Position numbers and translations under genes: made by a program
The notes under the pieces: model-generated
What the model was told of the DNA's origin: nothing
Database searches by the model: none
The model's input: only the letters and a program-made list of their open reading frames with translations
Shown: piece by piece, positions 17,728 to 26,212 of the stretch
Numbering within the stretch: the stretch's first letter is position 1
Layout of the letters: the number at the start of each line of letters is the position of its first letter
From: Exiguobacterium chiriqhucha RW-2
GTDB lineage: Bacteria; Bacillota; Bacilli; Exiguobacteriales; Exiguobacteriaceae
NCBI RefSeq assembly: GCF_000416965.1
Contig: NZ_ATCL01000022.1
Location: 186,001 to 250,000 of the forward strand
Direction of reading: 5' to 3'
DNA: 64,000 nucleotides

Positions 17728-17730
17728 CCG

Positions 17731-20700
17731 TTACACTTCTTTATTTTTACGGAACCGTGCGAAGAACTCATACACGATTGGGACGATGAGGAGCGTCAAC
17801 AGCGTCGAACTTGTCAGTCCGCCGATGACGGTCACACCGAGACCTTTCGAGATCAAGGCGCCGCCTTCAAGGCCGAGGGCGAGCGGTGCGAGGGCACCAA
17901 TCGTCGCGAGAGCCGTCATGAGGATCGGACGGAGACGCGTACCGGCTGCTTCGAGCAAGGCATCGCGTGTCGAGAGACCGGCCGCTTCTTTATGAATGAC
18001 GCGGTCAATCAAGACGATGGCGTTCGTGACAACGATCCCGATCAACATGAGCGCACCGATTAAGGCAGATACCGAAATCGTTTCGCCTGTGATGAGGAGA
18101 GCGACAAGTCCCCCGATAATCGCGTAAGGGAGCGAGAATAGGACGACGAACGGCGTGACGGCACCACCGAACGTGATGACGAGCACCAAGTAGACGATGG
18201 CGACGGCCGCGAGCATGGCGAGACCGAGCTGGGTGAACGATTCTTGAATCTGTTCAGTGACCCCACCGACGTCATACGAGACACCAGTCGGGAGTTCGAT
18301 GTCAGACACACGTTCCTCGATGGCAGCCGAAGCTTCCGTCGCTTTGTCGGTGCTGAGCTCGACGTTGACGCGAGCAAGGAGCTTCCCGTCACGTTGGACG
18401 AGCGTATCCGGTGTCGTGCCTTCCTCGACTTCGATGAAGTCCGAGATTGGGCGAGGGCCGAACGGTGTCGTCACTTCTTGTTCCTGCAAGTCTTCAATGC
18501 TGTCGTACGTGACTTGTTCCGTCGGAATGATGACGTCGAGCTGCTTGTCATCGATCGTCACGGTCGAAAGCGGACTTTCTTGCGCTTGGAACTGTCCAAT
18601 CGTCTGGGCGAGCTGAGCGGCCGAGACACCTGCCTCAGCAGCAGCTTGCTGGTCGACGTTGAACGTGTATTGAACGTACGATTCGCGAAGGTCAGACGTT
18701 GCTTGACGGACGTAATCCGTCTCTTCTTCAATCGTCTCAATGAATGTCGGGACGATTGCTTCAAGCTCTTCAAGTGAGTTGGCATAGACGTTATACGTCA
18801 CACCGCTCGTTCCGGCGCCGCCGGCGAAGTCTTGTTCTTTCCACTCACCGCCTGAGGCGAGTTCATTCAAGCGTTCGACGTCGGCGATTTTGACATCGGC
18901 GAAATCTTCCGTGTCCGGATCGTACTGGACGATGAAAATTCCTTGTTTGTTGTTCCCGGGGTTAAGCGGGTTCTCGCCACCGACCGTGAATTGAACGTCG
19001 GTCGCGTTCGCTTGCTCTTCCATGAAATACGTCTCGGCGATTTCGGCCGCCGCAATCGAATCATCAAGCGTTTGGCCCGGTTCTGGGTCGAACGTGACGT
19101 AAAGCGTCTTCTCAGACTCTTGGTTCAAGAAGTTGACCCCAATGGCTGGGACGAGGGCGAAACTTCCGATTAAGAGAAGCGTCGCTAATCCAAAGACGAC
19201 GAGTTTATGGTTGAGCGACCAGTTGAGGACGCCGCGATACCATTCGGCGAGCTTCCCTGGTCCTTCTTCCGGTTTCAATTTGTCGCGGTTCTTAAAGAAC
19301 GAGTCGGCCATCATCGGTACGACCGTGATCGCGACGAGTAGCGACGCGAGCAAGGCGAAGACGACGGTCAAGGCGAACGGTAAGAACAGCTCGCCGACGA
19401 ATCCTGTGACGAAACCGAGCGGCAAGAAGACGGCGATCGTGACGATTGTCGACGACGCGATCGGAATGAACACTTCCTTCGTCGCAGCGATAATCAGTTC
19501 TTTGCCGCGCAATGTCTCGTTCGGACGTGTGAGGCGACGGTAAATGTTCTCAATGACGACGATGGAGTCATCGACGACCCGCCCGATGGCGACGGTCATC
19601 GCGCCGAGCGTCATGATGTTGAGCGTGATGTCGAGCTGTTTCAAGACGATCAACGCCATCAAGAGCGAGAGCGGGATGGAGATGACCGCAATAATCGTCG
19701 AGCGGAAGTTACGAAGGAACACGAGAATAATCAAGATGGCGAACAGACCACCGAGTAACGCTTTCGACACCATCGTCTCGACCGATTCTTCAATCGGTTG
19801 GCCTTGGTCGAGCGTGACTGTGACGTTGGCCGTGTCATAGTCGGCTTCGAAGTCGGCGAGCACATCTTTGACGGCGTTGACGACATCGACGGTGTTCGCG
19901 TCTTGCGTTTTCGTCACTTGAATCCCGATGGAACGTTCCCCGTTCGACCGTGAAATCGATTCCTCGACGCCGCGGTCTTCAATCGTCGCGAGTTCGCTCA
20001 AGGCGACGGTCGGTACGGTTGTCGGGACGTTGGCAGGTGGGACGGCACCTGGCACTTCAGTCGGGACTTGTGGGGTCTCGCCAGTCGGAAGTTCCGTTGG
20101 CGCACCTGGCACCGGCTGTTCCGTTTGTGCGGGTGAATACGGAATTTGGAGGTCGCGGAACGCTTCGAGCGTCTCCGACTTCCCGTCGATGACGACGGCT
20201 TGTTCCGTATCACCGAGTTCATATAGGCCGAGCGCGATGCGGGCATCGTTCGCTTGAATCAACTGTTTGACCGTGTCTTCCGTCAAGTTGTATTCGGCGA
20301 GTGCCTCCTCATCGAACTGAAGTTCGACACGACGAATCTCTTGTCCGGCGATTTGGACGGTCTGAGCGCCTTCGACCCCTTCAAGGGCCGGTTGCAACTC
20401 ATCTTCGACCAATTTCGTCAATTCGGCCAAATCGAGACTCTCATCTGAGACGGCTGCCCCGATGACCGGGAATGCGTCAAAGCTGAGACGCGACACTTGC
20501 GGGTCTTGGACGGATTCCGGCAACTCGACGTTGCTGAGCGCGTCTTTGACGAGTTGTTCAGCTTCTTCCATATCGGTGCTGAAATCGTAATCGATTTGAA
20601 TGTTTGAAGCGTTCTGGAACGAAGACGATCGAACTTGTTCGACGCCGTTCAAGCTCTTCAAGCGCTCTTCGAGCACGGTGCTCACTTCATCGAGCACTTG

Positions 20701-20883
20701 TTCAGGTGAAGCACCTGGGTAAATCGTCGTCACCGAGACGGTCGGTGTCGTGATGTCAGGCAACGTTTCTAGTTTCATCGTCAAGCCGGCGAAAATTCCG
20801 GCGGCCGTCAAGATGATCGTCATCAACCAGACTGCGAACTTGTTGTTGACGGAGAAGGACGTGATTTTCTGCATGGGGTTCAT
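17731..20883 (-). CDS. RND-family efflux pump (SwrC/AcrB type)
   Basis: A 1050-residue inner-membrane proton-driven pump: one N-terminal helix (18-37), large porter domain, six helices, second porter domain, and five more helices. Proton relay region GAMTVAIGRVVDDSIVVIENIYR is visible near 390-415. It resembles B. subtilis SwrC, which exports surfactin and other compounds. Odd point: residues about 250-291 are a Pro/Thr/Val-rich insert with several PT and VP repeats, likely a flexible loop outside the cell. No membrane-fusion gene is adjacent, usual for Gram-positives. Its TetR regulator lies 15 bases upstream. Confidence 0.92.
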   Translation of the reverse strand: MNPMQKITSFSVNNKFAVWLMTIILTAAGIFAGLTMKLETLPDITTPTVSVTTIYPGASPEQVLDEVSTVLEERLKSLNGVEQVRSSSFQNASNIQIDYDFSTDMEEAEQLVKDALSNVELPESVQDPQVSRLSFDAFPVIGAAVSDESLDLAELTKLVEDELQPALEGVEGAQTVQIAGQEIRRVELQFDEEALAEYNLTEDTVKQLIQANDARIALGLYELGDTEQAVVIDGKSETLEAFRDLQIPYSPAQTEQPVPGAPTELPTGETPQVPTEVPGAVPPANVPTTVPTVALSELATIEDRGVEESISRSNGERSIGIQVTKTQDANTVDVVNAVKDVLADFEADYDTANVTVTLDQGQPIEESVETMVSKALLGGLFAILIILVFLRNFRSTIIAVISIPLSLLMALIVLKQLDITLNIMTLGAMTVAIGRVVDDSIVVIENIYRRLTRPNETLRGKELIIAATKEVFIPIASSTIVTIAVFLPLGFVTGFVGELFLPFALTVVFALLASLLVAITVVPMMADSFFKNRDKLKPEEGPGKLAEWYRGVLNWSLNHKLVVFGLATLLLIGSFALVPAIGVNFLNQESEKTLYVTFDPEPGQTLDDSIAAAEIAETYFMEEQANATDVQFTVGGENPLNPGNNKQGIFIVQYDPDTEDFADVKIADVERLNELASGGEWKEQDFAGGAGTSGVTYNVYANSLEELEAIVPTFIETIEEETDYVRQATSDLRESYVQYTFNVDQQAAAEAGVSAAQLAQTIGQFQAQESPLSTVTIDDKQLDVIIPTEQVTYDSIEDLQEQEVTTPFGPRPISDFIEVEEGTTPDTLVQRDGKLLARVNVELSTDKATEASAAIEERVSDIELPTGVSYDVGGVTEQIQESFTQLGLAMLAAVAIVYLVLVITFGGAVTPFVVLFSLPYAIIGGLVALLITGETISVSALIGALMLIGIVVTNAIVLIDRVIHKEAAGLSTRDALLEAAGTRLRPILMTALATIGALAPLALGLEGGALISKGLGVTVIGGLTSSTLLTLLIVPIVYEFFARFRKNKEV

Positions 20884-20898
20884 TTCTCCTCTGATGGG

Positions 20899-21471
20899 TT
20901 AGTCTGTTTTACCCGAATCGATGTTCCGGGCTCGCTCGATCAAGCGAGCGATAATGTCTTGTTTTAGGGCGGGAGGGGCGATGCCGACGTTAAAGTGCTC
21001 GGACATCATCATCCCTTCGAGTGCATAACGGATAATCATCGTCTCGACGGGATCGCTCGTCTGTTGAAACGCTGCGAAGAACGTGTCGAGGTCGTGCTTC
21101 CACCGTTCGGCGTATTCCTGGTCGACAGCGAATAGCGTCAAGAAGGCAATCATTTTCTCGGCGTCGATGTGAATCGGTGAACGCTCGGGATGGAGTTTCG
21201 TCTCGTCAAACAGGCGAACGAACGCTTCGACAGGACCGTTGCCGTCGGCTTGAAGCGACTCGTACAACTCGTTTTGCTCGGTTTGGAGCCGTTCGACGAT
21301 TGCGGTCAACAGCGCTTCTTTGGATGGATAATGATATAGGAGACCACCTTTCGAGACGCCAGCCGTCTTGGCGACTTCATCTAATGTAAGATGATGTACA
21401 CCATGCTCCATGATGATATCCGTCGCGGCATCCAACAATTTCTGTTTCGTGATCATTGATCGGTTTGTCAT
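20899..21471 (-). CDS. TetR/AcrR-family regulator of the RND pump
   Basis: A 190-residue repressor. The N-terminal helix-turn-helix is at about 27-48 (LTLDEVAKTAGVSKGGLLYHYPSKEALL). The ligand-binding C-terminal part is helical and variable. It precedes the pump by 15 bases, so both are on one transcript from the promoter at 21516-21545, with a palindrome just after the start that is probably its operator. Confidence 0.9.
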   Translation of the reverse strand: MTNRSMITKQKLLDAATDIIMEHGVHHLTLDEVAKTAGVSKGGLLYHYPSKEALLTAIVERLQTEQNELYESLQADGNGPVEAFVRLFDETKLHPERSPIHIDAEKMIAFLTLFAVDQEYAERWKHDLDTFFAAFQQTSDPVETMIIRYALEGMMMSEHFNVGIAPPALKQDIIARLIERARNIDSGKTD

Positions 21472-21489
21472 GTCACGCCTCCTTTCTGT

Positions 21490-21545
21490 ACCGACCAGAC
21501 GGTTTGTTCTCTTTCACTATAGGGGGCTAGTCATTTTGAAGTCAA
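21490..21545 (-). promoter_or_regulatory. tetR-RND promoter and candidate operator
   Basis: On the minus strand, -35 TTGACT (21540-21545) and -10 TATAGT (21516-21521) are 18 bases apart. Directly downstream lies ACCG-N6-CGGT (21490-21503), an imperfect palindrome with a central GACC/GGTC-like core, suited to TetR autorepression. Confidence 0.65.
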
Positions 21546-21611
21546 GACATGATGATGTTAAAACTGTTAAGTTATGTGTTTATAACTATGGTAAACGATT
21601 TCAAAAAAAGG

Positions 21612-21661
21612 TTGACGTGAGAATGATTATCAGTGATGATAGTAACTGAGAGTAATTATCA
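21612..21661 (+). promoter_or_regulatory. Iron transporter promoter with two Fur boxes
   Basis: -35 TTGACG (21612-21617), then a 7-1-7 Fur box TGAGAATGATTATCA (21618-21632, 14 of 15 matches to TGATAATNATTATCA), then a -10-like GATGAT (21635-21640). A second box TGAGAGTAATTATCA (21647-21661) follows, 29 bases on. Binding at the first would block RNA polymerase directly. Confidence 0.82.
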
Positions 21662-21699
21662 TTACCAATATTAGAGACGAATAAGTGGGGGATTATGAA

Positions 21700-22770
21700 A
21701 TGAACAAAAAGTACATGGCACTTGGCCTTTCGGCTGCGCTCACGACATCACTTCTTGCGGCTTGCGCCAGCACAGAAGAAACGACAACTTCAAGCGACAA
21801 CGAGACAGCAGAAGAGTCAAAAGTCGTCAATGTTTACTCGAGCCGTCACTATGATGTAGATAAAGAGCTTTACAAGCAGTTCGAAGAAGAGACAGGCGTG
21901 AAAGTCAACGTCGTCGAAGGGAAAAGCGATGAGTTGCTCGAGCGTTTGAACACAGAAGGCGACAACACGGAAGCCGATCTCTTCATCACAGCGGATGCAG
22001 GGAACTTGTATCAAGCCAAAGAAGCGGGACATCTGCAAGCGGTCGATAGCGATGTGCTTGAGTCAAACGTCCCTGAGAAATACCGTGACACAGACAAAGA
22101 ATGGTTCGGTCTCACGAAGCGGGCCCGTGTCATCGTCTACGCCAAAGACCGCGTGAAACCAGAAGACTTGTCAACGTATGAAGCACTCACAGAAGAACAG
22201 TGGAACGGCAAAGTTCTCGTCCGTCCGTCTGAGAACATGTACAACATCTCGCTCCTCGCCTCGTTCATCGAAGTGAACGGTGTCGACCAGGCAAAAGAGT
22301 GGGCGAAAGGTATGGTCAATAACTTTGCACGCGACCCACAAGGAAACGACCGTGACCAAGCGAAAGCAGTCGTGGCCGGTGAAGGTGATGTCGCCATCAT
22401 GAACACATACTATATGGGTCTCATGTTGAACTCGGAAGACGCGGAAGAGAAGAAAGTGGCTGAGCAACTCGGCGTCTTCTTCCCGAACCAAGACACGACG
22501 GGGACACACGTGAACATCTCAGGAATCGCGATGACAAAAGCATCGAAGAACTCAGATAACGCGAAGAAACTCATGGAATTCATGTCTGATCCGTCAGCAC
22601 AAGAACAGTTCGCTAGCGCGAACTATGAGTATCCGGTCAACGAATCGGTTGAACCGAACGAACTCCTCCAATCATGGGGTGAGTTCAAAGAGCAAGACAT
22701 CAACCTCTCGGCACTTGGAGAACATCAACAAGAAGCCATCCGTCTCTTCAACGAAGCGGGCTGGAAATAA
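21700..22770 (+). CDS. fbpA: Ferric iron ABC transporter, substrate-binding lipoprotein
   Basis: A 356-residue lipoprotein with lipobox LLAAC (Cys22). The mature part is a class of periplasmic-type iron binders (FbpA/FutA1): VNVYSSRHYDVDKELYKQFEEETG at the N terminus and NTYYMGLMLN with paired tyrosines, which coordinate Fe3+ in relatives. GGGGGA lies 8 bases before ATG 21700; an in-frame GTG at 21685 overlaps that site and is not used. It is the first gene after the double Fur box; a terminator follows, so permease and ATPase may be expressed at lower level. Confidence 0.92.
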   Translation: MNKKYMALGLSAALTTSLLAACASTEETTTSSDNETAEESKVVNVYSSRHYDVDKELYKQFEEETGVKVNVVEGKSDELLERLNTEGDNTEADLFITADAGNLYQAKEAGHLQAVDSDVLESNVPEKYRDTDKEWFGLTKRARVIVYAKDRVKPEDLSTYEALTEEQWNGKVLVRPSENMYNISLLASFIEVNGVDQAKEWAKGMVNNFARDPQGNDRDQAKAVVAGEGDVAIMNTYYMGLMLNSEDAEEKKVAEQLGVFFPNQDTTGTHVNISGIAMTKASKNSDNAKKLMEFMSDPSAQEQFASANYEYPVNESVEPNELLQSWGEFKEQDINLSALGEHQQEAIRLFNEAGWK

Positions 22771-22775
22771 GAAGA

Positions 22776-22811
22776 CTTCGGCTTGAACAAACGTTCAGGC
22801 CGAAGATTTTT
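22776..22811 (+). terminator. Terminator after the iron-binding lipoprotein gene
   Basis: CTTCGGC (22776-22782) pairs with GCCGAAG (22799-22805), with inner TGAAC/GTTCA, followed by TTTTT. Partial read-through would give more binding protein than permease. Confidence 0.72.
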
Positions 22812-22904
22812 GCGTTTCTCGACACGCTAGCGGTACAACGAGAGCGTTGAACCTGATATGATGGGACAGGAAGTGACTGAACGAAAGAACGGGAGTTGTA
22901 CGAC

Positions 22905-24542
22905 ATGAACTGGTACGCGCTGAAACGACAACTGAATGGATGGGCCATCCTCAGCTTTATCGCGCTGGTGTTCATCGTCCTGCCAGGCGTCGTCGTCTTG
23001 GTCGAACTGTTCGCACCGGTCAACGACAACTGGCAACACATCCGCGAGTACTTGTTACCGACTTATGTGCGCAATACGCTGTTCATCATGCTCGCGACCG
23101 GATTGTTGACGACCATCATCGGGACGAGCTTGGCTTGGTTCGTCACCGTCTATGATTTTCCGTTCCGTCGGTTCTTCAAATGGGCGCTCATCTTACCGCT
23201 CGCTATCCCGCCTTATATCGGGGGATACACGTATCACGGAATCTTGAACTATACGGGCGTCATCCAGACGACGCTGCGCAATGAGTTCGGCATCACCGTC
23301 GACCAGACGTACTTCAACATCATGACGATTCAAGGGACGGTGTTCATCTTCACGCTGTTCTTGTATCCATACATTTATACGATCACGCGGGCCTTCCTGC
23401 ACAATCAATCGTCCTCGATGATTGAGAACGCCCGCATCCTCGGCCGCGGCTCATGGGACATCTTCTTCACCGTCGTCATCCCGATCTCGCGCGTCGCCAT
23501 CATCGGTGGGGTCAGCCTCGTCTTGATGGAAGTATTGAACGACTATGGGGTCGTCAAATACTTCGGGATTCAGACGTTCAGCACGGCCATCTTCAGTACA
23601 TGGTTCGGGATGAAAGATACGTCCTCGGCGCTCAAACTCGCCGGGACGCTCATGATTCTTGTTATCGCCATCTTGACGATGGAACGGCTCGTCCGGGGGC
23701 GGAAGCAGTTCAGCTATGCGACGACAAAAGTGAAGCCGCTCAAACCGAGACAATTGACCGGATGGCACCGCTACGCCGTGTTCGGCTATGTGGCGACCAT
23801 CTTCGCCGTCGCGTTTCTCATCCCGTTCGTACAACTCGTCGCTTGGACGGTATTGACGTTCGAGCAAGTGTTCACGGCCGAGTTTTTCCGCCTCGTCTGG
23901 AACACGGTGAGCGTGGCGTTCATTGCGACCGTGATCATTCTCGTGTTCGCGCTCATCATCGCGAACTACACGCGCCTGTTCCCGTCGAACATGACACGCA
24001 TCATCTCGAAAGTGACGACGCTCGGCTATTCGATTCCGGGAGCGGCCATCGCCATCGCCGTCATCACGTTGTTCTTGTTGCTCGATGAGTGGGTGCTGAA
24101 CGTGGCGCTCGCCTTGGACTTAGGCCAGACATTCGTATTCAGAACGACACTCATCATGCTCATCTTCGCCTACGTCATCCGCTTCCTCGCCATCGGCTAT
24201 AACTCGATCGAGAGTGGATTTGAGAAAGTTGGGAAATCATTCACGGAAGCGTCGCGCATGCTCGGGTGGGGGACGGTACAGACGTTCTTCCGGGTCGATA
24301 TCCCGATGATTAAAGGGGCGATCATGAGCGCGTTCATCCTCGTCTTTATCGATATTATGAAAGAATTGCCGCTGACGCTGTTTTTACAGCCATTCAATTT
24401 TTCGACGCTCGCCACACAGGCGTTCAAATATGTCAGTGACGAGAAGATACATGAGGCCGCGCTCGCCTCAATCGTCATCGTGCTCATGAGCGGACTGTTG
24501 ATCTTTGTGTTCCATAAGGTGCTTGATAAGGAGGCCGACTAA
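22905..24542 (+). CDS. fbpB: Ferric iron ABC transporter, fused permease
   Basis: A 545-residue membrane protein with two fused binding-protein-dependent permease domains, about 12 helices. EAA-type loops contacting the ATPase are visible: ENARILGRGSWDIFFTVVIP (about 169-188) in the first half and EASRMLGWGTVQTFFRVDIP in the second. TTG 22896 is in frame, but GGGAG fits ATG 22905. The stop TAA overlaps the ATG of the ATPase gene by one base. Confidence 0.92.
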   Translation: MNWYALKRQLNGWAILSFIALVFIVLPGVVVLVELFAPVNDNWQHIREYLLPTYVRNTLFIMLATGLLTTIIGTSLAWFVTVYDFPFRRFFKWALILPLAIPPYIGGYTYHGILNYTGVIQTTLRNEFGITVDQTYFNIMTIQGTVFIFTLFLYPYIYTITRAFLHNQSSSMIENARILGRGSWDIFFTVVIPISRVAIIGGVSLVLMEVLNDYGVVKYFGIQTFSTAIFSTWFGMKDTSSALKLAGTLMILVIAILTMERLVRGRKQFSYATTKVKPLKPRQLTGWHRYAVFGYVATIFAVAFLIPFVQLVAWTVLTFEQVFTAEFFRLVWNTVSVAFIATVIILVFALIIANYTRLFPSNMTRIISKVTTLGYSIPGAAIAIAVITLFLLLDEWVLNVALALDLGQTFVFRTTLIMLIFAYVIRFLAIGYNSIESGFEKVGKSFTEASRMLGWGTVQTFFRVDIPMIKGAIMSAFILVFIDIMKELPLTLFLQPFNFSTLATQAFKYVSDEKIHEAALASIVIVLMSGLLIFVFHKVLDKEAD

Positions 24543-25249
24543 TGTTTGTTCAAATCAACGATTTACACTTCAGCTATAAAGGTGCGCAAGCCGAGACGAT
24601 TAAAGGATTCTCCATCTCGATCACGAAAGGTGAAATCGTCTCGCTTCTCGGTGACAGTGGTTCTGGGAAGAGTACGATTTTACGTCTCATCGCAGGGCTT
24701 GAGATGCCGAATCAAGGCGTCGTCGTCGTCAACGACTGTGTCTGTTGCGACGATTGCCAGTTCATGCCGCCTGAACAGCGTGGTGTCGGGATGGTGTTCC
24801 AAGACTATGCGCTCTTCCCACATATGACCGTTGAGAAGAACATCCGCTTCGGTCTGCATAAATTGAGCCGGAAGGAGCGGAACGAGCGTGTCGAAGAGAT
24901 GCTGACGCTCGTAAACCTGTCCGAGTTCCGTCACCGCTATCCGTATGAGCTCAGTGGTGGTCAGCAACAGCGTGTCGCGCTCGCGCGTGCGTTGGCACCG
25001 AAACCATCGCTCCTCATCTTAGATGAGCCGTTCAGCAACTTGGACACGTCGCTCCAACATCGCATTCGGGACGATTTGCGCCGCCTCCTCAAACAGACGG
25101 GGACGACGACGATCTTCGTCACCCACGATGAAGAGGACGCGGAGGCGCTCGCTGACCGTATCGTCTATCTCGGAGAAGGCAAAATCAAAAAACAAATCAT
25201 GACGGAGAACAATAAGACGTTCAACCCGCAGATTCCATGCTTCGTGTAA
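24542..25249 (+). CDS. fbpC: Ferric iron ABC transporter ATPase, short form with Cys cluster
   Basis: A 235-residue ATPase. Walker A GDSGSGKST (37-45), Q loop VFQDYALFPH, signature LSGGQQQRVALARAL, Walker B LLILDEPFSNLD, and the H loop VTHDEED are complete. Usual FbpC proteins are about 340 residues; this one stops just after the nucleotide domain and lacks the C-terminal regulatory domain. Odd point: C66-x-C68-C69-x2-C72 (NDCVCCDDCQ) in the beta-rich subdomain just before PPEQRGVGMVFQ, four cysteines in seven residues, possibly a metal- or redox-sensing site. It ends at a strong terminator. Confidence 0.92.
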   Translation: MFVQINDLHFSYKGAQAETIKGFSISITKGEIVSLLGDSGSGKSTILRLIAGLEMPNQGVVVVNDCVCCDDCQFMPPEQRGVGMVFQDYALFPHMTVEKNIRFGLHKLSRKERNERVEEMLTLVNLSEFRHRYPYELSGGQQQRVALARALAPKPSLLILDEPFSNLDTSLQHRIRDDLRRLLKQTGTTTIFVTHDEEDAEALADRIVYLGEGKIKKQIMTENNKTFNPQIPCFV

Positions 25250-25254
25250 AACGT

Positions 25255-25292
25255 AAGAACCCGCAGACATAAATCGTCTGCGGGTTCTTTTG
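25255..25292. terminator. Bidirectional terminator, iron operon / sortase operon
   Basis: Perfect 14-base arms AAGAACCCGCAGAC (25255-25268) and GTCTGCGGGTTCTT (25276-25289) between convergent operons. Confidence 0.92.
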
Positions 25293-25295
25293 TAG

Positions 25296-26192
25296 TTACT
25301 TCGTCTCTTGAGAAGGACTCGACTCGTTCCCGAGTTGATCGATCGCTGTCACATAATAAGTTGCCTGCTCGTTCGTGACTTCGATGCTCTTCCGGGCGTG
25401 CGACGGGATACTTTCGATATGTGTCGCTTCACCGTCGACCATTTCGTAGACACGATAGCCGATGACGGCGTCGTCACGGACGGCGTGCCACGTCAATAAG
25501 TTCCCGCGGAGTTCGACGCTCGTTGGTGCGTCGAGTTCGACTTCGGTATTGATTTCGGTATCGACAAGTTCGGTATAGACGACGAACCGCTCGTCGTAAC
25601 CGCCGTCACCGAACGTACCGGAACACGTGATCAAGTTCAAATGTCGACTCGAGGTCGCTCCGAAGATGTCTTCAATTGGTGCGTTTTTCGTATCATAACT
25701 CTCTGTTTTTGTGACACGAAACGTCAACGTGTTGCCGTTCTCGTCGATAATCGTCACGGCATCGCCTTTCTTCAATTGATCAAGGTCATAGAAGACGGCA
25801 GGGCCAGTCTTGCTGTCGACGTGTCCTGCGATGACGGCATTTCCTTTACTACCAGGTTTGACGCCCGGCTCGAACCAACCGACTTGGTTCTCGTCTTTTG
25901 GGACGCCCATCTGTCCGTTGTCGAGCACACCGACTTGTTCGATTGCGGTGTCGACCTTGATTTTGGGAATTTGAAGTTGGACGGGTGTCGCGGCCTTGGC
26001 ACTTTCCTCTTCCTCGGCTAATCGGAGCTTCTTCACCTCTTCCTGTAGAAGTGAGAATTCAGCCGATAAATCTGGGCTCTCCTCTATTTGTTTTTCTTCT
26101 ACAGGTGGTGACGACGATTCTTGGGCGCTCGTCCACGTCCAGAAGCCAAAACAAAAGAGAGAGAGCGCCAGAAACAAATGGCGCTTGTTCAT
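25296..26192 (-). CDS. Sortase (class F-like) with C-terminal FN3-like domain
   Basis: A 298-residue exported transpeptidase. An N-terminal signal/anchor (residues 5-22) is followed by a Glu-rich coil (25-66) and the sortase barrel (about 70-210). The catalytic triad is visible: His124 in VIAGHVDS, Cys190 in LNLITCSG, and Arg202 in DERFVVYT. The short N-terminal motif IPKIKVDTAIEQVGV and lack of a C-terminal membrane helix fit classes E/F. About residues 221-295 look like a fibronectin III-type module, unusual on a sortase. Its target is very likely the MPETG protein encoded 21 bases upstream. Confidence 0.88.
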   Translation of the reverse strand: MNKRHLFLALSLFCFGFWTWTSAQESSSPPVEEKQIEESPDLSAEFSLLQEEVKKLRLAEEEESAKAATPVQLQIPKIKVDTAIEQVGVLDNGQMGVPKDENQVGWFEPGVKPGSKGNAVIAGHVDSKTGPAVFYDLDQLKKGDAVTIIDENGNTLTFRVTKTESYDTKNAPIEDIFGATSSRHLNLITCSGTFGDGGYDERFVVYTELVDTEINTEVELDAPTSVELRGNLLTWHAVRDDAVIGYRVYEMVDGEATHIESIPSHARKSIEVTNEQATYYVTAIDQLGNESSPSQETK

Positions 26193-26212
26193 GGGGCTCC
26201 CTCCTTATTGAA

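Noticed and set aside
23453-24088. 211-codon open frame in another plus frame inside the iron permease gene
   Set aside because: Arg/His-rich low-complexity product typical of a shifted frame of a membrane protein gene.
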